Assembly: GCF_026343335.1 (NCBI RefSeq)
Contig: NZ_JAPELX010000001.1
Location: forward strand, 5,580,001-5,644,000
From: Streptomyces sp. NBC_00078
Lineage (GTDB): Bacteria > Actinomycetota > Actinomycetes > Streptomycetales > Streptomycetaceae
Direction: 5' to 3'
DNA: 64,000 bases
Below, in pieces: positions 15,670-23,801 of the stretch. Position 1 is the stretch's first letter. Each line of letters begins with the position of its first letter. A program made the position numbers and the translations under genes. The notes under the pieces were generated by a model. It saw only the letters and a program-made list of their open reading frames with translations, ran no database searches and was not told where the DNA came from.

Positions 15670-16074
15670 ATGCCCCCCAAGGGTCGTCAGGGCGCTGCCA
15701 AGAAGGTGCGCCGCAAGGAAAAGAAGAACGTCGCTCACGGTCACGCGCACATCAAGAGCACGTTCAACAACACGATCGTCTCCATCACGGACCCGTCGGG
15801 CAACGTGATCTCCTGGGCCTCCGCCGGCCACGTCGGCTTCAAGGGTTCCCGGAAGTCCACGCCGTTCGCCGCGCAGATGGCTGCCGAGTCGGCTGCCCGC
15901 CGCGCCCAGGAGCACGGCATGCGCAAGGTCGACGTGTTCGTGAAGGGCCCGGGTTCCGGTCGTGAGACCGCGATCCGCTCCCTGCAGGCCACGGGCCTCG
16001 AGGTCGGCTCCATCCAGGACGTCACCCCGACCCCCCACAACGGCTGCCGTCCGCCGAAGCGTCGCCGCGTCTGA
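15670..16074 (+). CDS. rpsK: 30S ribosomal protein S11
   Basis: The 134-residue product has the S11 core HGHAHIKSTFNNTIVSITD, GFKGSRKSTPFAAQMAAE and the end PHNGCRPPKRRRV. S11 forms the 30S platform with S7 and S18. In many bacteria rpsD comes next; here the following 145 bases hold only hairpins and then rpoA. Confidence 0.98.
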   Translation: MPPKGRQGAAKKVRRKEKKNVAHGHAHIKSTFNNTIVSITDPSGNVISWASAGHVGFKGSRKSTPFAAQMAAESAARRAQEHGMRKVDVFVKGPGSGRETAIRSLQATGLEVGSIQDVTPTPHNGCRPPKRRRV

Positions 16075-16095
16075 CGCACGGTTGCTTTGAGGATT

Positions 16096-16165
16096 CGGGC
16101 GGTACGGCTCTGTAATGCCGTATCGCCCGTACCCTTGCAATACCCGCACTTCTCACCAGGTGCGG
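16096..16165 (+). promoter_or_regulatory. Hairpins in the rpsK-rpoA gap
   Basis: A 12-bp stem with one G-U pair joins 16096-16107 and 16118-16129 over a 10-base loop; a second stem CCGCAC/GGTGCGG-type pair joins 16144-16149 and 16160-16165. They sit where rpsD lies in other bacteria. They may be an attenuator or a processing site adjusting rpoA relative to ribosomal proteins. Confidence 0.55.
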
Positions 16166-16219
16166 TTTCCGTCGGACGTCAAATAGCGGGCGTCCACGAA
16201 AGAAGGATCTGATCCACAC

Positions 16220-17242
16220 ATGCTGATCGCTCAGCGTCCCTCGTTGACCGAAGAGGTCGTCGACGAGTTCCGCTCCCGGTTCGTGATCGAGCCGCTGGAG
16301 CCGGGCTTCGGCTACACCCTCGGCAACTCCCTGCGTCGTACGCTCCTCTCCTCGATCCCGGGTGCGGCGGTCACGTCCATCCGTGTCGACGGTGTTCTGC
16401 ACGAGTTCACCACCGTGCCGGGTGTCAAGGAGGACGTCACCGACCTGATCCTCAACATCAAGCAGCTGGTCGTCTCCTCGGAGCACGACGAGCCGGTCGT
16501 GATGTACCTGCGCAAGCAGGGCCCGGGTCTGGTCACCGCCGCCGACATCGCGCCCCCGGCCGGTGTCGAGGTGCACAACCCCGACCTGGTCCTCGCCACG
16601 CTCAACGGCAAGGGCAAGCTGGAGATGGAGCTGACGGTCGAGCGTGGCCGCGGTTATGTCTCCGCCGTGCAGAACAAGCAGGTGGGCCAGGAGATCGGCC
16701 GTATCCCGGTCGACTCCATCTACAGCCCCGTGCTGAAGGTCACGTACAAGGTCGAGGCGACCCGTGTCGAGCAGCGCACCGACTTCGACAAGCTGATCGT
16801 CGACGTCGAGACCAAGCAGGCGATGCGTCCGCGTGACGCCATGGCGTCGGCCGGTAAGACCCTGGTCGAGCTGTTCGGTCTCGCCCGCGAGCTGAACATC
16901 GACGCCGAGGGCATCGACATGGGTCCGTCCCCGACGGACGCCGCCCTTGCCGCCGATCTGGCGCTGCCGATCGAGGAGCTGGAGCTCACCGTCCGGTCGT
17001 ACAACTGCCTCAAGCGCGAGGGCATCCACTCCGTGGGTGAGCTCGTGGCTCGTTCCGAGGCCGACCTCCTGGACATCCGCAACTTCGGTGCGAAGTCCAT
17101 CGACGAGGTCAAGGCGAAGCTGGCCGGCATGGGCCTGGCCCTGAAGGACAGCCCGCCCGGATTCGACCCCACGGCCGCCGCCGACGCCTTCGGCGCCGAC
17201 GACGACGCGGACGCGGGTTTCGTGGAGACCGAGCAGTACTGA
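16220..17242 (+). CDS. rpoA: RNA polymerase alpha subunit
   Basis: The 340-residue product has the N-terminal dimerisation/assembly domain (EPLEPGFGYTLGNSLRRTLL near residue 30), a linker, and a C-terminal domain from about 245 (LTVRSYNCLKREGIHSVGEL, LDIRNFGAKSIDEVKAKLAG) that binds UP elements and activators. An acidic tail (GADDDADAG) follows the C-terminal domain, usual in Streptomyces. It is expressed with rpsK and rplQ. Confidence 0.98.
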   Translation: MLIAQRPSLTEEVVDEFRSRFVIEPLEPGFGYTLGNSLRRTLLSSIPGAAVTSIRVDGVLHEFTTVPGVKEDVTDLILNIKQLVVSSEHDEPVVMYLRKQGPGLVTAADIAPPAGVEVHNPDLVLATLNGKGKLEMELTVERGRGYVSAVQNKQVGQEIGRIPVDSIYSPVLKVTYKVEATRVEQRTDFDKLIVDVETKQAMRPRDAMASAGKTLVELFGLARELNIDAEGIDMGPSPTDAALAADLALPIEELELTVRSYNCLKREGIHSVGELVARSEADLLDIRNFGAKSIDEVKAKLAGMGLALKDSPPGFDPTAAADAFGADDDADAGFVETEQY

Positions 17243-17327
17243 TCGGTCGTTGCCGGTGAGCATCCGCTCGCCGGGTTCCTGACCCCGGTACCTGATACGG
17301 CCGGGGCAGACACACAGGAGAAGAACA

Positions 17328-17819
17328 ATGCCGAAGCCCACCAAGGGTGCCCGTCTGGGCGGCAGCGCCGCGCACGAGAAGCTGCTCCTCGCGAACCTCG
17401 CGAAGGCGCTCTTCGAGCACGGCCGTATCACCACCACCGAGGCGAAGGCCCGCCGCCTTCGTCCTTACGCCGAGCGTCTGGTCACCAAGGCGAAGAAGGG
17501 CGACCTTCACAACCGCCGCCAGGTGCTGCAGGTCATCACGGACAAGAGCATCGTCCACACGCTCTTCACCGAGATCGGCCCGCGCTACGAGAACCGTCCG
17601 GGTGGCTACACCCGCATCACCAAGATCGGTAACCGCCGTGGCGACAACGCGCCCATGGCTGTCATCGAGCTGGTCGAGGCGCTGACGGTTGCGCAGCAGG
17701 CGACGGGTGAGGCGGAGGCCGCCACCAAGCGTGCCTCGAAGGACGCCGAGGCTGCGGCTCCCGCCGAGGTCGTCGAGGACACCAAGGCCGACGAGGCCGA
17801 GGAGTCCAAGGACGCGTAA
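17328..17819 (+). CDS. rplQ: 50S ribosomal protein L17 with acidic tail
   Basis: The first 120 of 163 residues are normal L17 (MPKPTKGARLGGSAAHEKL, GRITTTEAKARRLRPYAERL, GGYTRITKIGNRRGDNAPM). The last 40 or so form an Ala/Glu/Asp/Lys-rich tail absent from most bacteria. L17 lies near the tunnel exit. It ends the alpha cluster and is followed by a dispersed repeat and a good terminator. Confidence 0.97.
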   Translation: MPKPTKGARLGGSAAHEKLLLANLAKALFEHGRITTTEAKARRLRPYAERLVTKAKKGDLHNRRQVLQVITDKSIVHTLFTEIGPRYENRPGGYTRITKIGNRRGDNAPMAVIELVEALTVAQQATGEAEAATKRASKDAEAAAPAEVVEDTKADEAEESKDA

Positions 17820-17850
17820 GCGTTCTGCCGGGTCCTGTTCGCCGGCGGCT

Positions 17851-17902
17851 GCGGCTTCGTCGTGGTTGCTCGCGCAGTTCCCCGCGCCCCTGAAGGGGTG
17901 CG
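17851..17902 (+). repeat. Dispersed Streptomyces intergenic repeat after rplQ
   Basis: The block holds CGTGGTTGCTCGCGCAGTTC followed by CCCGCGCCCCTGAAGGGG, a widely repeated Streptomyces intergenic element whose second half folds as a hairpin. It lies directly before the alpha-cluster terminator. Confidence 0.75.
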
Positions 17903-17904
17903 TC

Positions 17905-17942
17905 AGCGGGTCCGTTCCTTTCGAGGAGCGGGCCCGCTTTTT
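17905..17942 (+). terminator. Terminator of the alpha cluster
   Basis: AGCGGGTCCG (17905-17914) pairs with CGGGCCCGCT (17929-17938), with one G-U pair, over a 14-base loop, and is followed by a run of five T (17938-17942). This is the clearest intrinsic terminator with a U-tail in the window. truA starts 20 bases later, so truA relies on readthrough or a promoter inside the terminator region. Confidence 0.8.
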
Positions 17943-17962
17943 GTTGCTGAGAGGATCTCTGG

Positions 17963-18826
17963 GTGAGTGACGAAGTAGAGCCCGGTTACGTTCGTGTCCG
18001 TCTCGATCTCTCCTACGACGGGAGCGAGTTCTCCGGGTGGGCGAAGCAGGCCGGTGGCAGGCGGACCGTGCAGGGGGAGATCGAGGACGCGCTGCGGACC
18101 GTCACGCGGTCCGGGGGGACGACGTACGAGCTGACCGTGGCCGGGCGGACCGATGCCGGGGTGCATGCGCGGGGGCAGGTGGCCCATGTCGATCTGCCCC
18201 GGGAGGTCTGGGGAGCGCACCACGACAAGCTGCTCAAGCGGCTTGGCGGGCGGCTGCCGAGGGATGTGCGGGTGTGGGCCCTCAGGGAGGCTCCCAGCGG
18301 CTTCAACGCCCGTTTCTCGGCCGTCTGGCGGCGCTACGCGTACCGGGTCACCGACAACCCCGGCGGAGTGGACCCGCTGCTGCGCAATCACGTCCTGTGG
18401 CACGACTGGCCGCTCGACGTCGACGCCATGAACGAGGCGGCCGAACGGCTGCTGGGCGAGCACGACTTCGCCGCCTACTGCAAGAAGCGGGAGGGCGCGA
18501 CCACCATCCGTACGCTTCAGCGGCTGAGCCTGGAGCGAGGGGCCGACGGGATCATCACCGCCACCGTGCGGGCCGACGCCTTCTGCCACAACATGGTGCG
18601 GTCACTGATCGGGGCGCTGCTGTTCGTGGGGGACGGGCACCGTGGGCCGGACTGGCCGGGAAAGGTGCTCGCGGCCGGCGTACGCGACTCGGCCGTGCAT
18701 GTCGTACGGCCGCACGGCCTGACCCTGGAAGAGGTCGGCTACCCGGCCGACGAACTGCTCGCCGCGCGCGGCAAGGAGGCGCGGAACCGGCGGACCCTGC
18801 CGGGGTCGCCCGCGGGCTGCTGCTGA
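17963..18826 (+). CDS. truA: tRNA pseudouridine(38-40) synthase
   Basis: The 287-residue product has the TruA catalytic motif AGRTDAGVHARGQVAH with Asp64 as nucleophile, and the C-terminal HNMVRSLIGALLFVGDG segment. It converts uridines 38-40 of tRNA anticodon arms to pseudouridine. The GTG start follows GAGAGGA at about 10 bases. Codon and base use become rougher (more GGG runs) than in the ribosomal genes, in line with lower expression. Confidence 0.95.
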   Translation: MSDEVEPGYVRVRLDLSYDGSEFSGWAKQAGGRRTVQGEIEDALRTVTRSGGTTYELTVAGRTDAGVHARGQVAHVDLPREVWGAHHDKLLKRLGGRLPRDVRVWALREAPSGFNARFSAVWRRYAYRVTDNPGGVDPLLRNHVLWHDWPLDVDAMNEAAERLLGEHDFAAYCKKREGATTIRTLQRLSLERGADGIITATVRADAFCHNMVRSLIGALLFVGDGHRGPDWPGKVLAAGVRDSAVHVVRPHGLTLEEVGYPADELLAARGKEARNRRTLPGSPAGCC

Positions 18827-18895
18827 CCCCGGGCAGCCGGAGGGGTCACCGGCCGGTCCCGGCGGCGACGCGTGGCATCAGCCTCCCGACAGCAG

Positions 18896-18924
18896 TTCGC
18901 CCCGCCGTATGACGGCGGGGCGAA
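18896..18924. terminator. Bidirectional terminator between truA and the reverse-strand membrane gene
   Basis: A perfect 12-bp stem TTCGCCCCGCCG (18896-18907) and CGGCGGGGCGAA (18913-18924) closes on TATGA. It lies between two convergent genes and can serve both. Confidence 0.75.
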
Positions 18925-18964
18925 GCAACCGGGCGCTCGGCGCGTGCGCGGACCCGAGGGGCCG

Positions 18965-19849
18965 CTACCCGAGCGCTGCGGCCGATGCCTGGGCCTCGCC
19001 CCGGCGGCGGATCTGGCTGAAAACGAACTGCGCCAGGTCGTCGCCGGCCTTGAACGCCGCCGTGCTCGCGTTCGTGACGTCCTTGCCGTTGGTGAAGCCG
19101 GCGGTCGTGAAGTAGGCGTAGCGGCCGTAGGAGTTGGTCGTCATACGGCACTTCGCGCCGTCGCAGAAGGCCTTCACGCCGGCGCCGGACAGCGGTTGCA
19201 TGAAGCCCTGCTTGTCCGCGGTGCTCTTGACCTTGGTCGCCTGCGCCTTCGTGTCGAAGACGGCCACGCCGACCGTCACCGCCACGCCGTCCTTCGTGTA
19301 CGTGGCGCGCAGCAGGCGGGTGCAGTCGTTCGAGGTGAGGAGGTTGGCGTAGCTGCCCTTGACGGCCGAGGAGCACTTGTTCGTGTCGGCCGTCGCGCCC
19401 TTCTTGTACACGGTCGAACCCGCGACGGTCAGCTGCTCTCCCGGGAAGAGGGTCTCCACGCTGAGCGGGGCCGTGTCCTTGTTCTTGCTGGAGACGAAGT
19501 CCTTCGGGTCCAGCGGGGGCGGGGCGCTGGTCGGCGCGAAGGAGGGGGCCGTCGGGCTGCTGCTCGGGATGGACCCGCTCGCCGGTACGTTGCCCGGGTC
19601 GCCCGAGGCCCGGTTGTCGCCGTTCGCCGACACGACAGCCATGGCGACGGCGGTGCCTATCGCGATGGTGGCGACCGCGCCGCCGCCGATGAACAGCAGC
19701 CGACGCCGCTTGTTGCGTGTCTCGGACGCCTCGGCGAGCGCCGCCCAGTCCGGGGTCGGGCCGTCGCTGCCGCTGGTCCACGGCTGCTGGGAGTTCGGTT
19801 TCCAGGGGTCCCACTGCGACGGGGGTCCCCCCTGCTGCCCATAGCTCAT
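18965..19849 (-). CDS. Single-pass membrane protein of unknown function
   Basis: The 294-residue product has a cytoplasmic N-terminus rich in Gly, Gln, Pro and Trp, one transmembrane segment (RRLLFIGGGAVATIAIGTAV, about residues 48-72), a Ser/Pro-rich linker, and an extracellular domain with four Cys (NKCSSA, NDCTRLL, FCDGAKCRM) likely in disulfides. I do not recognise a catalytic family. The ATG at 19849 is chosen over 19858 because TAAGAT at 19862-19857 is a -10 box seven bases before it, giving a leaderless mRNA; an ATG at 19858 would fall inside that box. It interrupts the ribosomal block on the opposite strand. Confidence 0.8.
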   Translation of the reverse strand: MSYGQQGGPPSQWDPWKPNSQQPWTSGSDGPTPDWAALAEASETRNKRRRLLFIGGGAVATIAIGTAVAMAVVSANGDNRASGDPGNVPASGSIPSSSPTAPSFAPTSAPPPLDPKDFVSSKNKDTAPLSVETLFPGEQLTVAGSTVYKKGATADTNKCSSAVKGSYANLLTSNDCTRLLRATYTKDGVAVTVGVAVFDTKAQATKVKSTADKQGFMQPLSGAGVKAFCDGAKCRMTTNSYGRYAYFTTAGFTNGKDVTNASTAAFKAGDDLAQFVFSQIRRRGEAQASAAALG

Positions 19850-19856
19850 GGGGCGC

Positions 19857-19862
19857 ATCTTA
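19857..19862 (-). promoter_or_regulatory. -10 box of a leaderless promoter (reverse-strand membrane gene)
   Basis: On the reverse strand TAAGAT, seven bases, then ATG (19849). The transcript would begin at or next to the start codon. Confidence 0.6.
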
Positions 19863-19963
19863 GACGGGGGCCGGAGGGTGCTGATGTGGCTCCGGCAAGG
19901 CCGCCGGGGACCTTTCCGGCAGGGATGTACATCTCGGTCCCGGTGATGCGCGGCGACCTCGTT

Positions 19964-19993
19964 TTGACCCGTTCGGGCCCGGGCAGGTATTCT
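19964..19993 (+). promoter_or_regulatory. Promoter of rplM-rpsI
   Basis: TTGACC (19964-19969), an 18-base spacer and TATTCT (19988-19993) form one of the best vegetative promoters in the window. It leaves a leader of about 170 bases before rplM, long enough for feedback by L13, as known in E. coli. The remainder of 19863-20170 holds no gene. Confidence 0.7.
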
Positions 19994-20170
19994 GCTTCTT
20001 CGTTGTGTATTGGCTTGCTCATTCTCACGGGACGGGCCCTTACACCGGTCCACCGGGCCGATGACCAGCGACCCCACGTACGCGGTATGCGTCGCCGCAG
20101 TGGCTCAGGCTGTCGTGATCGTTTCGGTGACCTGTTCAGGACCATTCACTCGAAGCGAAGGCTACGAACC

Positions 20171-20614
20171 GTGCGTACGTACAGCCCCAAGCCCGGCGAT
20201 GTGACGCGCCAGTGGCACGTCATCGACGCTCAGGACGTTGTCCTGGGTCGTCTCGCCACGACCGCCGCGTCCCTTCTGCGGGGCAAGCACAAGCCGATCT
20301 ACGCCCCTCACGTCGACACCGGTGACTTCGTCATCATCATCAACGCCGACAAGGTGCACCTCTCCGGCAACAAGCGGACCCAGAAGATGGCGTACCGCCA
20401 CTCCGGTTACCCGGGTGGTCTGCGCTCGGTCCGTTACGACGAGCTGCTGGACAAGAACCCCGAGAAGGCCGTCGAGAAGGCCGTCAAGGGCATGCTCCCC
20501 AAGAACACCCTGGGCCGTCAGATGCTCACCAAGCTGAAGGTCTACTCGGGCGACCAGCACCCGCACGCTGCACAGCAGCCGGTGCCGTTCGAGATCACCC
20601 AGGTCGCGCAGTAA
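20171..20614 (+). CDS. rplM: 50S ribosomal protein L13
   Basis: The 147-residue product begins at GTG 20171 (MRTYSPKPGDVTRQWHVIDA) and keeps GRLATTAASLLRGKHKP, YRHSGYPGGLRSVRY and AVKGMLPKNTLGRQM. The frame stays open far upstream, but only as Arg/Gly-rich noise antisense to the membrane gene. L13 is an early 50S assembly protein and in E. coli represses rplM-rpsI. rpsI follows after 42 bases. Confidence 0.97.
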   Translation: MRTYSPKPGDVTRQWHVIDAQDVVLGRLATTAASLLRGKHKPIYAPHVDTGDFVIIINADKVHLSGNKRTQKMAYRHSGYPGGLRSVRYDELLDKNPEKAVEKAVKGMLPKNTLGRQMLTKLKVYSGDQHPHAAQQPVPFEITQVAQ

Positions 20615-20656
20615 GTCCGGCCACCCCCTAAGACTGAAGAGAATCTGAGGAGCATC

Positions 20657-21184
20657 GTGGCCGAGACCACCGTTGAGCAGCCGGTCGAAGAGACCGAGAC
20701 CGAGCTGGCCGACATCGAGAGCTACACCACCGAGTCCGAGGTCCCCGTCGAGGGCGAGTACACCTCGGAGTCCCTCGCCGGCCGCTTCGGCGACCCGCAG
20801 CCGGCCGCCGGCCTGGGCCGTCGCAAGAACGCCATCGCGCGCGTTCGCATCGTGCCCGGCACCGGCAAGTGGAAGGTCAACGGGCGCACGCTCGAGGACT
20901 ACTTCCCGAACAAGGTCCACCAGCAGGAAGTCAACGAGCCCTTCAAGGTGCTCGAGCTCGACGGCCGCTACGACGTCATCGCCCGCATCTCGGGTGGCGG
21001 CGTCTCCGGCCAGGCCGGTGCCCTGCGCCTCGGCGTGGCCCGCGCCCTGAACGAGGCCGACGTGGACAACAACCGCGGCGCCCTGAAGAAGGCCGGCTAC
21101 CTCCGCCGCGACGACCGTGCGGTCGAGCGCAAGAAGGCCGGTCTGAAGAAGGCCCGTAAGGCTCCGCAGTACAGCAAGCGTTAA
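20657..21184 (+). CDS. rpsI: 30S ribosomal protein S9 with acidic N-terminal tail
   Basis: The 175-residue product ends in the invariant YSKR that reaches the P-site tRNA, and holds GRRKNAIARVRIVPGTGKW, ISGGGVSGQAGALRLGVARA and LRRDDRAVERKK. About 50 residues of Glu/Thr-rich sequence precede the core; typical S9 is about 130 residues. The start is a GTG with TGAGGAG upstream. An 18-bp terminator follows. Confidence 0.97.
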   Translation: MAETTVEQPVEETETELADIESYTTESEVPVEGEYTSESLAGRFGDPQPAAGLGRRKNAIARVRIVPGTGKWKVNGRTLEDYFPNKVHQQEVNEPFKVLELDGRYDVIARISGGGVSGQAGALRLGVARALNEADVDNNRGALKKAGYLRRDDRAVERKKAGLKKARKAPQYSKR

Positions 21185-21206
21185 TCGCAGCTGCCTGTAC
21201 GCACTC

Positions 21207-21248
21207 CGAACGCCCCGGCGGCACGCCACAGTGCTGTCGGGGCGTTCG
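21207..21248 (+). terminator. Terminator of rplM-rpsI
   Basis: CGAACGCCCC (21207-21216) and GGGGCGTTCG (21239-21248) continue inward through 21217-21224 and 21231-21238 (two G-U pairs), giving an 18-bp stem with a six-base loop, followed by TTTAT. It separates rpsI from glmM. Confidence 0.85.
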
Positions 21249-21398
21249 TTTATCACAGGCTGGGGCGTATAACGGCACAAGAGGCTCAAAGGCTTGTGTG
21301 ATCGGATGCCCAGGCATGGAATGCCTGGGATGCGGGAGTCGCGTGTGCGAGCTGCGGCTGCACCGGCTTTCGAAACTGACGCTTCCTCAGGAGGACAA

Positions 21399-22757
21399 GT
21401 GGGACGACTCTTCGGCACGGACGGCGTGCGCGGCGTCGCCAACGCGGACCTGACGGCGGAGATGGCGCTCGGCCTCTCCGTTGCCGCGGCGCACGTACTG
21501 GCCGAGGCGGGCTCCTTCCAGGGCCACCGGGCGACGGCGGTCGTCGGACGGGACCCGCGTGCCTCAGGGGAGTTCCTGGAGGCCGCCGTGGTCGCCGGCC
21601 TCGCCAGCGCGGGCGTGGACGTCCTGCGCGTGGGTGTGCTGCCCACTCCGGCGGTGGCGTTTCTCACGGGGGCGCTCGGCGCCGACCTCGGCGTCATGCT
21701 CTCGGCGAGCCACAACGCCATGCCCGACAACGGCGTCAAGTTCTTCGCCCGCGGCGGCCACAAGCTCGCCGACGACCTGGAGGACAGGATCGAGGGCGTC
21801 TACGAGTCCCACCGCCACGGTGAGCCCTGGGAGCGGCCCACGGGCGCGGGCGTCGGGCGCGTGCGGTCGTACGACGAAGGGTTCGACCAGTACGTCGCCC
21901 ACCTCATGGCCGCGCTCCCGAACCGTCTGGACGGGCTGAAGATCGTCCTCGACGAGGCGCACGGAGCTGCCGCCCGGGTGTCGCCGGAGGTGTTCTCGCG
22001 CGCCGGCGCCGAAGTGATCACGATCGGTGCCGAGCCGGACGGGCTCAACATCAACGACGGCTGCGGATCGACTCATCTGGACACACTGAAGGCCGCCGTA
22101 GTCGAGCACGGGGCCGCGCTCGGGATCGCGCACGACGGTGACGCCGACCGCTGCCTCGCCGTGGACCACACCGGTGCCGAGGTCGACGGGGACCAGATCC
22201 TGGCCGTCATCGCGCTGGCCATGCGTGAGCGTTCCGTACTGCGCGAGGACACTGTTGTCGCGACGGTCATGTCCAACCTGGGCTTCAAGCTGGCCTTGGA
22301 GAGGGAAGGGCTCAGCCTCGTCCAGACAGCGGTCGGTGACCGTTACGTTCTGGAGGAGATGAAGGAGCACGGGTACGCGCTCGGGGGCGAGCAGTCCGGG
22401 CACGTGATCATTCTCGACCACGCGACCACCGGTGACGGCACCCTGACCGGACTCATGCTGGCGGCCCGGGTCGCCGAAAGCGGTCGTACGCTGCGGGATC
22501 TGGCGTCCGTGATGGAGCGGTTGCCGCAGGTGCTGGTCAATGTGCCCGACGTGGACCGGTCCCGGGTCGGGAACTCGGCCGAACTCGCCACTGCCGTTGC
22601 CGAGGCGGAGCGGGAACTCGGGGCCACCGGGCGGGTGTTGCTGCGGCCGTCCGGAACGGAGCCGTTGGTTCGCGTGATGGTCGAGGCGGCGGATATTGAT
22701 CAGGCGCGGTCTGTTGCCGGGCGGCTTGCGGATGCCGTGAAGTCCGCGCTGGGCTGA
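21399..22757 (+). CDS. glmM: Phosphoglucosamine mutase
   Basis: The 452-residue product starts at GTG 21399 (MGRLFGTDGVRGVANAD), four bases after AGGAGG; the longer upstream frame is rejected. The phosphoserine loop is LSASHNAMPDNGVKFF (Ser104), the metal loop is HDGDADRCLAV, and the phosphate-binding loop RPSGTEPLVRVMVE is near the end. It makes glucosamine-1-phosphate for UDP-GlcNAc and peptidoglycan. glmS, the previous step, lies 2.2 kb downstream. Confidence 0.97.
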   Translation: MGRLFGTDGVRGVANADLTAEMALGLSVAAAHVLAEAGSFQGHRATAVVGRDPRASGEFLEAAVVAGLASAGVDVLRVGVLPTPAVAFLTGALGADLGVMLSASHNAMPDNGVKFFARGGHKLADDLEDRIEGVYESHRHGEPWERPTGAGVGRVRSYDEGFDQYVAHLMAALPNRLDGLKIVLDEAHGAAARVSPEVFSRAGAEVITIGAEPDGLNINDGCGSTHLDTLKAAVVEHGAALGIAHDGDADRCLAVDHTGAEVDGDQILAVIALAMRERSVLREDTVVATVMSNLGFKLALEREGLSLVQTAVGDRYVLEEMKEHGYALGGEQSGHVIILDHATTGDGTLTGLMLAARVAESGRTLRDLASVMERLPQVLVNVPDVDRSRVGNSAELATAVAEAERELGATGRVLLRPSGTEPLVRVMVEAADIDQARSVAGRLADAVKSALG

Positions 22758-22818
22758 ATGACCGGGGTGGAGGGTCTGTTGTGGGGGGCTCTGTCGTGGG
22801 CGGGCTGCGGGTCAGCCG

Positions 22819-22858
22819 CGGCTGGTCGCGCAGTCCCCGGCCCCCTGAAGGGTCGCTA
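22819..22858 (+). repeat. Dispersed Streptomyces intergenic repeat after glmM
   Basis: GGCTGGTCGCGCAGTCCCCG followed by GCCCCCTGAAGGGTCGC is a diverged copy of the intergenic hairpin element seen after rplQ. It lies between the convergent glmM and DUF389 genes and probably terminates one or both. Confidence 0.6.
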
Positions 22859-23785
22859 CGCTCGGCGGCGCTGAACGGACCACAGCCGCTTTTGGGCCAG
22901 GAGTGTCAGAGTGCCGGCCAAAACGATGCCCAGCAGGTTCAGCAGGAGTTGCTCGGTGGAGCCCCAGGCCTGCTTGTACTGGCCGTAGGCGAAGGCCACG
23001 GCTGCGTTCGCGGCCGCCGGGACCGTGGTGACCGAGATCGCGACGCCGACCAGCAGGCCCGACTTCGCCGACGTCAGCGAGAGGGTGCCGGCGATGCCGG
23101 CCAGGACGGCGACGACGAAGGAGAACCAGTCGGGCCGGTAGATGAAGTTGGTGTTGGGCCGCAAGGCGTCCAGCTTCACCTCGCTGAACAGGCTCACCCC
23201 GTCCATGAAGTAGGTGAAGCCGACCGTCACCAGCATGGCGACGGCGAAACCGACGAGCAGCGCGGTCAGCGAGCGAAGCGCGAGCCGCGGTGCACGCCGC
23301 ACGATCGCCGTGAAGATGCCGGCCAGTGGGCCGAACTCCGGCCCGACCGCCATCGCGCCCACGATCAGGATCGCGTTGTCGAGTACGACACCGCAGGCCG
23401 CGATCATCGTGGCGAGCGTGATGAAGGCGACGTAGGTGATGGAGAGCGTCGACTCCTCGTGTGTCGCGTCGGCGAGCTGCTCCCACAGGACGGCGTCCGC
23501 GCCTTCGCCGGGTGCCTCCGCCTCGGCCTTGTCGGCGCGCTTGGACAGGGACAGGTCGATGTTCTCGACGGCGATGGAACCGGTCTGCTCGATGCCCAAC
23601 TGCTGGAGGCCGGTGATGAGTTCGTCGCCCGCCTCGCGCGCGACGTCGCACATCACCACGTCCCCCGCGGGGTTGCGGGCGGCTCCCGGCAGCACGACGA
23701 CATGGGCGGTGCCGACCGTCTTCTCGATCAGGCGGACCGCGTCGTCGGTCCTGCCGGAGGGCGTGATCAGGCGCAGGTGCAGCAT
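22856..23785 (-). CDS. DUF389 family membrane protein
   Basis: The 309-residue product has an N-terminal domain of about 110 residues (LHLRLITPSGRTDDAVRLIE) and then six hydrophobic segments, including TYVAFITLATMIAACGVVL, AILIVGAMAVGPEFGPLAGI and GLLVGVAISVTTVPAAANAA. This fits the DUF389 (TIGR00341-like) family, whose function is not known. TAGTCT lies six bases before the ATG, so it may be read from a leaderless mRNA although coaA ends only 16 bases upstream on the same strand. Confidence 0.85.
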   Translation of the reverse strand: MLHLRLITPSGRTDDAVRLIEKTVGTAHVVVLPGAARNPAGDVVMCDVAREAGDELITGLQQLGIEQTGSIAVENIDLSLSKRADKAEAEAPGEGADAVLWEQLADATHEESTLSITYVAFITLATMIAACGVVLDNAILIVGAMAVGPEFGPLAGIFTAIVRRAPRLALRSLTALLVGFAVAMLVTVGFTYFMDGVSLFSEVKLDALRPNTNFIYRPDWFSFVVAVLAGIAGTLSLTSAKSGLLVGVAISVTTVPAAANAAVAFAYGQYKQAWGSTEQLLLNLLGIVLAGTLTLLAQKRLWSVQRRRA

Positions 23786-23791
23786 GGCGGC

Positions 23792-23797
23792 AGACTA
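23792..23797 (-). promoter_or_regulatory. -10 box of a leaderless promoter (DUF389 gene)
   Basis: Reverse-strand TAGTCT, six bases, then the ATG at 23785. No ribosome-binding site is visible between. Confidence 0.55.
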
Positions 23798-23801
23798 GCC
23801 G

